Assembly: GCA_035606175.1 (NCBI GenBank)
Contig: DATNFW010000006.1
Location: forward strand, 1 to 15,181
Direction of reading: 5' to 3'
DNA: 15,181 nt
From: JASHUC01 sp035606175
GTDB taxonomy: Bacteria; Pseudomonadota; Gammaproteobacteria; Steroidobacterales; Steroidobacteraceae
Below, piece by piece: positions 7,199 to 13,223 of the stretch. Made by a program: the position numbers and the translations under genes. The notes under the pieces were generated by a model, which saw only the letters and a list, made by a program, of their open reading frames with translations, was not told where the DNA came from and did no database searches. Each line of letters opens with the position of its first letter. The first letter of the stretch is position 1.

Positions 7199-8149
7199 AT
7201 GCACGGGATGCAGCAGCCGCAGTGCGCGGATGCCGTGCTGATGGTTCGGCCGGCCGCGTTCGATTACAACGTAGAGACCGCCGCGAGCAACCGGATGCAG
7301 CGCCGGGCGAGCCTTGCAAGCGGCGAAGCCGCCAAGCGGGCCCGGGCGGAATTCGATCGCGTCGCCAATGCGCTGCGGAGCGAAGGCATTCGGGTCTGTG
7401 TGGCGGAAGACACGCCCGAGCCGGCGAAGCCGGATGCGGTATTTCCCAACAACTGGGTGAGTTTCCACGCGGACGGCACGGTCGTGCTGTACCCGGTTCA
7501 GGCCGAGAACCGGCGGCGGGAGCGCCGCCCCGAGCTCATCGCGCATGTCGCCGATCAGCTCGGCTTTCGTGCGCGCCGCACGCTTGACCTCACCGCCCAC
7601 GAAGCTGCGGGACGCCATCTCGAGGGCACGGGCAGCCTCGTCCTCGATCATGTCGCCCGCGTGGCTTACGCCTGCCGCTCGCCGCGGACGAGCGATGCCG
7701 TACTCGCTGAATGGTGCCGGGAGATGGGCTACGAGCCCGTCTCGTTCAACGCGTTCGATCGCGGCGGCACGCCGCTCTATCACACGAATGTCCTGATGTG
7801 CATCGGCAGCCGTGTCGCGGTGGTCGGCACCGAAGCAATCGCGCCCGAGGATCGCCGCACGGTGCTCGGCCGGCTTGGGGCATCGAGTCGCGAGATCATC
7901 GAGATCGGTCACGAGGGCATCGAGCGCTTTGCGGGGAATGCCCTCGAGCTCGCGAGCTGGGACGAAGCGCTCGGGGATTGCTCGGTGTGGGTCATGTCTG
8001 CGACCGCGCGGGCCGCATTCGATGCGGGCGCGTTTGCGCGCCTCGCGGGCGGCAGCGACACGGTGCTCACGGTCGAGATTCCGACGATCGAGCAGCTCGG
8101 CGGCGGAGGCGTCAGATGCATGCTCGCCGAGGTATTCTGCCCGCCGTGA
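7199..8149 (+). CDS. ctlX: CtlX-like citrulline hydrolase (amidinotransferase fold)
   Basis: The 316-residue product belongs to the arginine deiminase/dimethylargininase (pentein) superfamily. Seen motifs: MVRPAAFDYN near the start, PDAVFPNNW (78-86), LEGTGSLVLD with E142, the catalytic-type His in YHTNVLM (H195), and the C-terminal GGGGVRCMLAEVF with the probable nucleophile C307. The PNNW and GGGGVRCM patterns are those of the citrulline utilization hydrolase CtlX group, which converts citrulline to ornithine, ammonia and CO2; dimethylargininase-like activity is the alternative. No signal peptide. The first ATG was chosen; an ATG three codons later (7208) is possible and no ribosome site separates them. 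The stop overlaps the plsY start, so the two genes are translated together. Confidence 0.82.
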   Translation: MHGMQQPQCADAVLMVRPAAFDYNVETAASNRMQRRASLASGEAAKRARAEFDRVANALRSEGIRVCVAEDTPEPAKPDAVFPNNWVSFHADGTVVLYPVQAENRRRERRPELIAHVADQLGFRARRTLDLTAHEAAGRHLEGTGSLVLDHVARVAYACRSPRTSDAVLAEWCREMGYEPVSFNAFDRGGTPLYHTNVLMCIGSRVAVVGTEAIAPEDRRTVLGRLGASSREIIEIGHEGIERFAGNALELASWDEALGDCSVWVMSATARAAFDAGAFARLAGGSDTVLTVEIPTIEQLGGGGVRCMLAEVFCPP

Positions 8150-8796
8150 TCGAGCTCGTGCTCAAGATGTTCGTGAGCTATCTGCTCGGATCGCTCCTCG
8201 GCAGTTTGCTTCTCGCCCGTCTCACGGGCCGCGCCGACATTCGCGTGCTCGGCAGCCGCAACCCCGGGAGCACGAACGCGCTGCGCTCGCACGGGAAGCC
8301 TTTCGCGCTCGGCGTGGCGATCATCGACGTGGGCAAAGGATGGGTTGCCACGCGGCTTCTGCCCACGTGGGGGTTGCCGCTCTCGCAGGTTGCGAGTGCC
8401 GCGCACAGCTGGGTGCCCGCGGCCTGCGGCATGGCCGTGATGCTGGGCCATGTGTATCCGCTGTGGTTCGGATTCCGCGGTGGCAAGGGCGTCGCGACCT
8501 TCTTCGGCGCAGCGATCGGGCTTGCGCCGCTGCTCGCCCTCGCTCCGCTTGCCGCCTGGGCCGCCGTCCTCCTCGCAACGGGATACGTTGGACTCGCCTC
8601 GATTGTCGCAGGCGTCTCGCTCCCGATCTGCGTCGAGGCAGACAGGCTCGCCCGGTATCGGCCCTTCCTGGCCTTCGCCCTGTTCGCGGCGGTGCTCATC
8701 GCGTTCACCCATCGCGCGAACATCGCCCGCATGCTGTCAGGCAGCGAGCCGCGCGCGCGCCGTCCGTGGCAACTCGGCCGGGATGAGGCTTCCTGA
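8146..8796 (+). CDS. plsY: Glycerol-3-phosphate acyltransferase PlsY
   Basis: The 216-residue membrane protein transfers the acyl group from acyl-phosphate to glycerol-3-phosphate, the first step of phospholipid synthesis in the PlsX/PlsY pathway. The three family motifs are present: GSRNPGSTNALR (from residue 36), GH followed by YPLWFGFRGGKGVAT (101-118), and a third loop before the last helix. Five or so hydrophobic segments are seen, starting with MFVSYLLGSLLGSLLLARL. The start is the GTG at 8146-8148, which overlaps the ctlX stop TGA (8147-8149). Length is close to the 200-220 residues usual for PlsY; the basic C-terminal tail (RARRPWQLGRDEAS) is slightly long. It is followed after 2 nt by birA. 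Confidence 0.94.
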   Translation: MIELVLKMFVSYLLGSLLGSLLLARLTGRADIRVLGSRNPGSTNALRSHGKPFALGVAIIDVGKGWVATRLLPTWGLPLSQVASAAHSWVPAACGMAVMLGHVYPLWFGFRGGKGVATFFGAAIGLAPLLALAPLAAWAAVLLATGYVGLASIVAGVSLPICVEADRLARYRPFLAFALFAAVLIAFTHRANIARMLSGSEPRARRPWQLGRDEAS

Positions 8797-8798
8797 TC

Positions 8799-9950
8799 AT
8801 GCTCGAGCGCATACGAGCCGCAAAGAGCGCGAGCAACGCGCGGCGTACCGAGCGTGCGGCCCGTGCTGCGTCGGCGGCCCCACGTGCGCGTTCGGCGCGT
8901 GGCGCGTTTGAAAGCCGCCCGCTCGTACCGCAACTCTTCGCGCAGCTCGCCGCGGGAAAATTCCGGTCGGGCGCGGTGCTCGCACAGCAGCTCGGGGTGA
9001 GTCGCAACGCGATCTGGAAAGCGGTACGGGCCCTGCGCGAGCTCGGCGTCGCAATTCATGCGGTCCCACATCGGGGATATCGGTTCGCAGTTCCCTGTGA
9101 GCCTCTCGAGCCTGTGGCCATTCAGGCGGCGCTCAGTCCGCAAGTGCGCCGTCGTATACGCCGTCTCGAAGCGGTCTGGTCGGCCGAGTCCACCAACGCG
9201 GCACTCCTCGCGCGCAAAGAGATACCACCGGAGCTCGCCGATGTTTTGGTCGCCGAGTATCAAACGGCGGGTCGCGGCCGCCTCGGGCGGAGGTGGCTCG
9301 CCCCGCCTGGGGGATCGATTTGCCTGTCGATCGGCTGGAGCTTCCCCGAAGTGCCGCCCGATCTCGCCGCGCTCGGTCTCGCGGTCGGCGTCTGTGCGCT
9401 CCGGGCCGTCCGCGCACACCTCACTCACGAGGGACTTGCCGAAACGGCTCCGTCGCGCGAGTCGACGCAGCCAGGTCTCGCGCTCAAATGGCCCAACGAC
9501 CTCATCCTCGACGATCGCAAGCTCGGTGGAATCTTGATCGAGCTGCGCTCAGAGTCCGCCGGTCCGACGTACGTCGTCGTCGGAATCGGCATCAACCTGG
9601 CGCTCGGCGCGAAATTTCTGCAGAAGGTTGCTGACACGGGTACCCACGCGACCGACCTTGCTTCGATGGGCGCCGAACCCCAGAGGCGCAATGCGCTCAC
9701 CGCCAGCCTCACCGGCGAGATCATCGAGGGCCTCGCGCGCTTCCGGCACGAGGGACTGCGTCCGTTCCTCGAGGAGTGGCGAGCCGCCGATGCACTCTGC
9801 GGCCGCGCGGTAACGGTACGCACCGCGGAGACCGCGTGGCGAGGGATCGCCCGTGGCATAGACTCGAGTGGGGCGCTGCTCGTCGAGACCGCACAAGGCA
9901 CGCACAAAGTCCTCTCGGGCGATGTCAGCGTGCGAGCCGCAGGCGGATGA
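8799..9950 (+). CDS. birA: Biotin-[acetyl-CoA-carboxylase] ligase BirA, with N-terminal extension
   Basis: The 383-residue product attaches biotin to biotin carboxyl carrier protein and probably represses biotin genes. A winged helix lies at about 48-100 (GAVLAQQLGVSRNAIWKAVRALRELGV, then HRGYRF). The ligase domain has GRGRLGR at 158-164 and KWPND at 230-234, and a C-terminal SH3-like domain follows (GRAVTVRTAETAWRGIARGIDSSGALLV). The first 40 or so residues are an Ala/Arg/Ser-rich basic stretch (MLERIRAAKSASNARRTERA...) not usual in BirA; a later start is possible, but no ATG or clear GTG with a ribosome site is evident between it and the domain. The stop overlaps the coaX start (ATGA). From family knowledge, birA next to coaX and an rRNA operon is a gammaproteobacterial arrangement. 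Confidence 0.95.
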   Translation: MLERIRAAKSASNARRTERAARAASAAPRARSARGAFESRPLVPQLFAQLAAGKFRSGAVLAQQLGVSRNAIWKAVRALRELGVAIHAVPHRGYRFAVPCEPLEPVAIQAALSPQVRRRIRRLEAVWSAESTNAALLARKEIPPELADVLVAEYQTAGRGRLGRRWLAPPGGSICLSIGWSFPEVPPDLAALGLAVGVCALRAVRAHLTHEGLAETAPSRESTQPGLALKWPNDLILDDRKLGGILIELRSESAGPTYVVVGIGINLALGAKFLQKVADTGTHATDLASMGAEPQRRNALTASLTGEIIEGLARFRHEGLRPFLEEWRAADALCGRAVTVRTAETAWRGIARGIDSSGALLVETAQGTHKVLSGDVSVRAAGG

Positions 9951-10825
9951 GCGGATCGCACCGGGCGGCGGGCGTTCTGCTCGTCGACATCGGCAACACG
10001 CGGATCAAGTGGGCTCTTTGGTACGCGGGCCGACTCGGTCGCATCGGTGCGGCGGCCTACCGCGACTGGTCGAGCGAGGACTTCGCGCGTCATTTGTTTC
10101 GTCAACCCAGAGCCAAACGCGCCTCACGGCTCGAGCGCATCATCGTTGCGAGCGTCGCGGACGAAGGCGTCCTGCGTCGGCTCGCCGCCGGCGCGCGCCG
10201 GGCCCATTCCGCGGGCGGCACATCATCGTCATCGATGCGCCGCACGAGCATTCCGACACTGGAGATCATCGAGACCTCGCGACGCGCGGCGGGCGTCGTC
10301 ACTCGCTATGAGGAGCCCTGGCGCCTGGGCATCGATCGTTTTCTCGCCGTCATCGCCGCGCACCATCTGGCCGGATCGCGCGGAGCCTGCGTGATCAATG
10401 CCGGCACGGCCGTGACGCTCGATCTCGTGGATGGCCAGGGAGTGCACCGGGGCGGCGCCATCCTCCCCGGTCCGCAGCTGATGATGGAGAGCCTGCTCCG
10501 GCAGACGGCCGGGATTGCGCGGCGGGCGCGCGGATCGAGCCGCGGGGGCGTTCCGAGCCGGGCCGGCGTTCCGAGCCGCTCTGGGGCCATTTTCGCGCGC
10601 GATACGGCCGCGGCGATCGAGCAAGGTGCCGTGCATGCCGTCGCCGGCGCAGTCGAGCGCGCGATCGCCGCCTCCCGCCAGGAGCTCGGCGGCGCACCTC
10701 CGCTCGTCATCTTGACCGGAGGAGGTGCCGCGGAGCTCCGCCGTCTCCTTAGAGTTCGCTGCATCGAAGTGCCCGATCTGGTCCTCAGAGGGATCGCCCT
10801 GCATGCCGGTCTCGCGCTACGCTAG
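9947..10825 (+). CDS. coaX: Type III pantothenate kinase CoaX
   Basis: The 292-residue product phosphorylates pantothenate in the first step of coenzyme A synthesis. Seen motifs: the phosphate-binding loop VDIGNTRIKWALW (D14), GIDR at 128-131 followed by the helix FLAVIAAHHL, NAGTAVTLDLVD from residue 151, and GGAILPGPQLMMESL. The C-terminal ILTGGGAAEL and the final strand are present. The ATG at 9947 overlaps the birA stop (TGA 9948-9950), so the pair is translationally coupled. It is slightly longer than the typical 240-260 residues, partly from a tandem repeat at 10547-10582 that encodes GVPSRA/GVPSRS, and from a Ser/Arg-rich linker near residues 85-100. Type III enzymes are not inhibited by CoA; E. 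coli has the unrelated type I coaA at the same position. Confidence 0.95.
   Translation: MSGSHRAAGVLLVDIGNTRIKWALWYAGRLGRIGAAAYRDWSSEDFARHLFRQPRAKRASRLERIIVASVADEGVLRRLAAGARRAHSAGGTSSSSMRRTSIPTLEIIETSRRAAGVVTRYEEPWRLGIDRFLAVIAAHHLAGSRGACVINAGTAVTLDLVDGQGVHRGGAILPGPQLMMESLLRQTAGIARRARGSSRGGVPSRAGVPSRSGAIFARDTAAAIEQGAVHAVAGAVERAIAASRQELGGAPPLVILTGGGAAELRRLLRVRCIEVPDLVLRGIALHAGLALR
10547..10582 (+). repeat. Two 18-bp in-frame tandem repeats within coaX
   Basis: Two adjacent units (10547-10564 and 10565-10582) share the 14-nt core GGCGTTCCGAGCCG and each encodes GVPSR plus two variable codons. They lie in a loop between the GGAILPGPQ motif and the C-terminal half, so the enzyme would tolerate them. 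Slippage during replication is the simplest origin. Confidence 0.7.
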
Positions 10826-10881
10826 CGCGCCGGGGTCGCCTCCAGCTAAGTCCAAGCCGCTTCGAGTCGAGTCTGCTGCAC

Positions 10882-11814
10882 TTGAGCCTGCGCACCACAT
10901 TTTTGTTGTTGCTCTTTGCGAACCTGGCGTTCCTCGGCTGGGCCGCTCTGATCGACGTGCCGGCCGAGCCGGCCGAGAGCGGCAGCATCAGCAACCTGCC
11001 GCAGTTGAAGCTGCTGAGCGAGGTGCGCGGGACCGTTTCGTCCTCGGCCTCTGCATCAGGGGCGGCCTTGGGCACGCCAGCGCGCAGCGCACCCACCGCC
11101 ACCGGCGGTGATGCGCCGGCAACCAGCAAATCGACGGTGAAGGGCTCGGCTGGCGCAGCGGCGTCGGCAGGGTCTGCGACCGCATCGCAAGGCACCGCCT
11201 CGCAAGGCACTGCCTCGCAAGGCACTGCCTCGTCAGTGGGAACGACCGCACCGGCACCCCGGGTCGCTGCAGCTTCCGCGGAGCTTCCCACTGGGGCGAG
11301 CGGGCGCTGCGTCACGATCGGACCGTTTGGCGATCCGGAGCGCGCACGGGAAGCGGCGGATGTGCTGCGCGAGCGCGGTTTCAAACCGCGCGGCCGAATG
11401 GCCGCAGTCCGCCAGCCTCAGGGCTATTGGGTCTTCGTCGGTGGATTGAAATCATCCGCCGATGAGACGAGCGTGCTCGATCGTCTCGAACGCAACGGCA
11501 TCTCCGATGCCAAAGCAATGCCGAGCTCGGATTCGGGCTCGGATTCCGGCCACCGCGTCTCGGTCGGCCTGTTCAACGCGCTCGATGGGGCAGAGCGTCG
11601 CGCACGCGCCGTGCGACGGCTCGGGCTCGATGCGCAGGTCGAGCCTCGTTCCGCACAGCAGGCGCACTGGCTCGATGTGGACCTGGCCTCGAGCAGCCAA
11701 TCGCTTCCCGCGGAAGGCTTGCTGTCACTCGAGGAGCCGGGGTCGCGGCTCGAGATCAAAGAATGTCCGGCGCCGGAGCCGCTCACCGCGGCAGGGCACC
11801 CGCGCCTGGAGTGA
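10882..11814 (+). CDS. SPOR domain membrane-anchored protein
   Basis: The 310-residue product has an N-terminal membrane anchor (TTFLLLLFANLAFLGWAAL, about 5-24), a Pro/Ala/Ser/Thr-rich linker (about 25-140) and one SPOR domain (about 142-215, GRCVTIGPFGDPERAREAADVLRERGFKPR ... GYWVFVGGL). A second, degenerate SPOR-like segment runs about 223-265 (HRVSVGLFNALDGAERRARAVRRLGLDAQVE). SPOR domains bind denuded septal peptidoglycan, so the protein probably acts in the periplasm at the division site, anchored to the inner membrane. The start is a TTG at 10882, chosen because the membrane helix begins right after it; a CTG a few codons earlier is possible. It lies 56 nt after coaX and before a tRNA, as in Pseudomonas-type gene order. 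A 15-bp tandem repeat sits in the linker. Confidence 0.87.
   Translation: MSLRTTFLLLLFANLAFLGWAALIDVPAEPAESGSISNLPQLKLLSEVRGTVSSSASASGAALGTPARSAPTATGGDAPATSKSTVKGSAGAAASAGSATASQGTASQGTASQGTASSVGTTAPAPRVAAASAELPTGASGRCVTIGPFGDPERAREAADVLRERGFKPRGRMAAVRQPQGYWVFVGGLKSSADETSVLDRLERNGISDAKAMPSSDSGSDSGHRVSVGLFNALDGAERRARAVRRLGLDAQVEPRSAQQAHWLDVDLASSSQSLPAEGLLSLEEPGSRLEIKECPAPEPLTAAGHPRLE
11182..11226 (+). repeat. Three 15-bp tandem repeats in the SPOR protein linker
   Basis: Units 11182-11196, 11197-11211 and 11212-11226 follow the pattern GC(A/C)TCGCAAGGCAC(C/T) and encode three copies of ASQGT. The last two copies are identical. They fall in the low-complexity linker between the membrane anchor and the SPOR domain, where length changes in steps of five residues would change only the reach of the domain. 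Confidence 0.8.
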
Positions 11815-11839
11815 GGCGATAGCGCCCGGCGCCATGCGC

Positions 11840-11845
11840 TAGAAT
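11840..11845 (+). promoter_or_regulatory. Possible promoter -10 box for tRNA-Thr
   Basis: TAGAAT matches the -10 consensus at five of six positions and lies 16 nt before the tRNA, so a start near 11852 would give a short leader. The sequence after it is GC-rich (CCGTCC), as at many stable-RNA promoters. I see no convincing -35 box. A 6-bp inverted pair TAGCGC (11820-11825)/GCGCTA (11836-11841) overlaps it and could be a weak end signal for the SPOR gene. Confidence 0.35.
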
Positions 11846-11861
11846 CCGTCCATCCCACCAG

Positions 11862-11933
11862 GCCGGCTTAGCTCAGCGGTAGAGCAGCGGTTTTGTAAAC
11901 CGTTGGTCGGGGGTTCAAGTCCCTCAGCCGGCA
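11862..11933 (+). tRNA. tRNA-Thr (anticodon TGT)
   Basis: The acceptor stem GCCGGCT (11862-11868) pairs with AGCCGGC (11926-11932), with discriminator base A at 11933. The D arm is GCTC-AGCGGTA-GAGC, the anticodon stem is GCGGT/ACCGT around loop TTTGTAA (anticodon TGT at positions 34-36), and the T arm contains GGTTCAAGTCC. CCA is not encoded. It reads ACA and ACG threonine codons. In E. coli the tRNA at this place, thrU, has the same anticodon and is followed by tRNA-Tyr, tRNA-Gly, tRNA-Thr and tufB; none of these follow within the remaining 3.2 kb here. Confidence 0.96.
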
Positions 11934-11997
11934 TCAATTTTCAATTCAATCACTTACATGCGGCTGCTGATCGGATAATCAGTGCCCGACCCGCGGA

Positions 11998-12025
11998 TTG
12001 ACCGCCGTGGCATTTCCTATACGAT
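11998..12025 (+). promoter_or_regulatory. Predicted promoter of the PIN/RHH toxin-antitoxin pair
   Basis: A -35 box TTGACC (11998-12003, five of six to consensus) and a -10 box TACGAT (12020-12025, four of six) are spaced by 16 nt. The -10 lies inside the long palindrome that follows, so a bound repressor would block RNA polymerase. Transcription would start about 12032, and AGGA at 12038-12041 can serve as ribosome site for the ATG at 12048. Confidence 0.5.
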
Positions 12026-12049
12026 GTGACATCGTATAGGATGTCACAT
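12015..12049. promoter_or_regulatory. Palindromic operator of the toxin-antitoxin pair
   Basis: TCCTATACGATGT (12015-12027) and ACATCGTATAGGA (12029-12041) are perfect 13-bp inverted arms around a single G at 12028. The centre ATGTGACAT (12024-12032) appears again as its exact reverse complement ATGTCACAT at 12041-12049, overlapping the toxin start codon. This gives two opposed core sites 17 nt apart. Ribbon-helix-helix antitoxins bind such sites in pairs, so cooperative autoregulation is the natural reading; the binding protein is inferred. Confidence 0.65.
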
Positions 12050-12482
12050 GATGAAGCCATCGCGCGTCGTCCTGGACAGCTCCGTGATCGTGGCCGGACT
12101 TCGCAGCCGCCTCGGGGCAAGCAATCGTCTGTTGGAGCTCGTTGCCGAACAGAGGCTGATTCCACTCGTGACGACCGCGCTCTTCCTCGAGTATGAGGAG
12201 GTCCTGAAGCGCCCCGAGCAGCGACTGGCCACGGGCATGAGCGAAGCGGATATCGCAGGATTCTTGGGAGGTTTTGCAAGTGCCGCAGAACCGGTCGAAG
12301 TCCATTTTCTTTGGCGCCCGCTACTCTCCGATCCGGACGATGAGCTGGTCCTCGAATGCGCCGTCAATGGAAGCGCTGAAGCCATTGTCACGCACAACAC
12401 GAGGCATTTCCTGCCGGCGTTTCGTGAGCTGAAAATGGCAATCGTTACGCCTCGGACCCTGTTGAAGAGGTTTCAAGCATGA
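12048..12482 (+). CDS. PIN-family toxin of a toxin-antitoxin system (COG1569-like)
   Basis: The 144-residue product has the PIN-domain acidic residues: D10 in VVLDSSVIVAGL, E48 in the FLEYEEVL helix, D95/D97/D98 in LLSDPDDELVLECAV, and THNTRHFLP (N117) where the last acidic site often lies. This pattern is that of the 'putative toxin component, PIN family' group, predicted Mg-dependent ribonucleases. ATG at 12048 has AGGA upstream; an ATG at 12051 is also possible. The downstream gene starts within its stop codon (ATGA), so the pair is coupled, with the toxin first, the reverse of the common order. The base composition and codon choice look less GC-extreme than in the genes left of the tRNA. 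Confidence 0.87.
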   Translation: MMKPSRVVLDSSVIVAGLRSRLGASNRLLELVAEQRLIPLVTTALFLEYEEVLKRPEQRLATGMSEADIAGFLGGFASAAEPVEVHFLWRPLLSDPDDELVLECAVNGSAEAIVTHNTRHFLPAFRELKMAIVTPRTLLKRFQA

Positions 12483-12724
12483 GCAAAAGCACCTACCCCT
12501 TGAAACTGCCGAGCTCCATCAAGAAGGCGGCGGCCGAGCTGGCGGCAAGTGACGGTGTTTCTCTGAATCAGTTCATTGCGGCGGCAGTAGCAGAGAAAGT
12601 CGGGAGCCTGCGCACCGCCCGCGAGTTCCTGCGCGAGCGCGCAGGGTCGTCGAAGCCGGGAGATATGCTGAAGTTTCTGCGTCGGGCGCCGAAGGTGCCT
12701 CCGGCCGCCGATGATCTGAGGTAA
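12479..12724 (+). CDS. Ribbon-helix-helix antitoxin
   Basis: The 81-residue product starts with a basic strand (STYPLKLPSSIKKAAAELAA) followed by two helices, SDGVSLNQFIAAAVAEKVGSL, the fold of Arc/MetJ-type ribbon-helix-helix proteins (HicB- or CopG-like antitoxins). The C-terminal half (TAREFLRERAGSSKPGDMLKFLRRAP) is the part expected to wrap and inhibit the PIN toxin. The ATG overlaps the toxin stop by the ATGA arrangement. It likely binds the palindrome upstream of the toxin gene and represses both genes; the binding is inferred from family behaviour. Confidence 0.83.
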   Translation: MSKSTYPLKLPSSIKKAAAELAASDGVSLNQFIAAAVAEKVGSLRTAREFLRERAGSSKPGDMLKFLRRAPKVPPAADDLR

Positions 12725-13223
12725 AGCGCTGCGACGGTGCCTTCGGCCTTGTAATGAGCCTTGCGGCAGCCGCTGGCCAAGCGGTCCGTCTATCCAACAC
12801 GGTCTCCCGTGAGAACGCCGAAGACCGTGCTCGGAGCTGGCGTTCGGTAGGTCCCCGAATATGAGCGGCGCTGGGACCGGCGGGCCATGGCCCAGCGGCG
12901 CTCGCGATGAGTTCTTGCTCGCCGCCATCGCACAGGATCTCCGCCGAATGGCAATGCGGGTCTGTCCGCTACCACCAGACGTTGAGATCGCGACCACGTA
13001 AAACAGGACGGCGCCACCACCGACTGTCTGAACGATGAGTCCACTGGTCTCAAGCGAAGACTCGCCGCCAGCGAGCATGATCCCGGCCGGATCCCAAGAG
13101 AATCCCGCGCCACAAACGGAGTTTTTCAACGGAATAGGCCAAAACGAGTCGTCCCTTCCTCAAGCCGCAATCAGGACACCGGATGGTATGCTCGAACGTG
13201 CTTCATCCGCGCCGGAGCTATGA
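12725..13223. other. Long spacer without an intact gene, holding an IS relic
   Basis: Between the antitoxin stop and the nitronate monooxygenase start I see no full gene. Its left 135 nt (12725-12860) show nothing I can support. The middle holds the C-terminal remnant of a transposase (see the entry at 12861-13140). The last 80 nt lead to the next gene and contain a possible -10 box TATGCT at 13187-13192 without a clear -35. Confidence 0.6.
12861..13140 (+). pseudogene. Remnant of an insertion-sequence transposase C-terminus
   Basis: In one + strand frame, 12861-13001 encodes a segment ending in GARDEFLLAAIAQDLRRMAMRVCP and then a stop at 12999-13001. The pattern DEFLLAAxAQNLRRMA is one I recognise from the C-termini of DDE transposases of the IS1182/IS5-like group ('...LRGPxGARDEFLLAAIAQNLRR'). 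The bases upstream do not continue as a transposase in any frame, so the 5' part has been lost or scrambled. About 110 nt downstream, GGAGTTTTTCAACGGAATAG (13119-13138) resembles the noncoding right end of such elements, which would put the old element boundary near 13140. The assignment rests on remembered motifs, not on a database search. Confidence 0.5.

Noticed and set aside
5756..7912. 718-codon minus-strand frame opposite the GGDEF-EAL and ctlX genes
   Set aside because: It spans two well-supported genes on the other strand and shows no domain; its length is due to high GC.
12473..13129. 218-codon minus-strand frame opposite the antitoxin and IS relic
   Set aside because: It runs antisense through the antitoxin gene; its composition looks like the complement of a transposase end and no domain is seen.
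13035..13223. 62-codon + strand frame just before the nitronate monooxygenase gene
   Set aside because: Its sequence overlaps the noncoding end of the IS relic, has no ribosome site, and shows no fold or motif.
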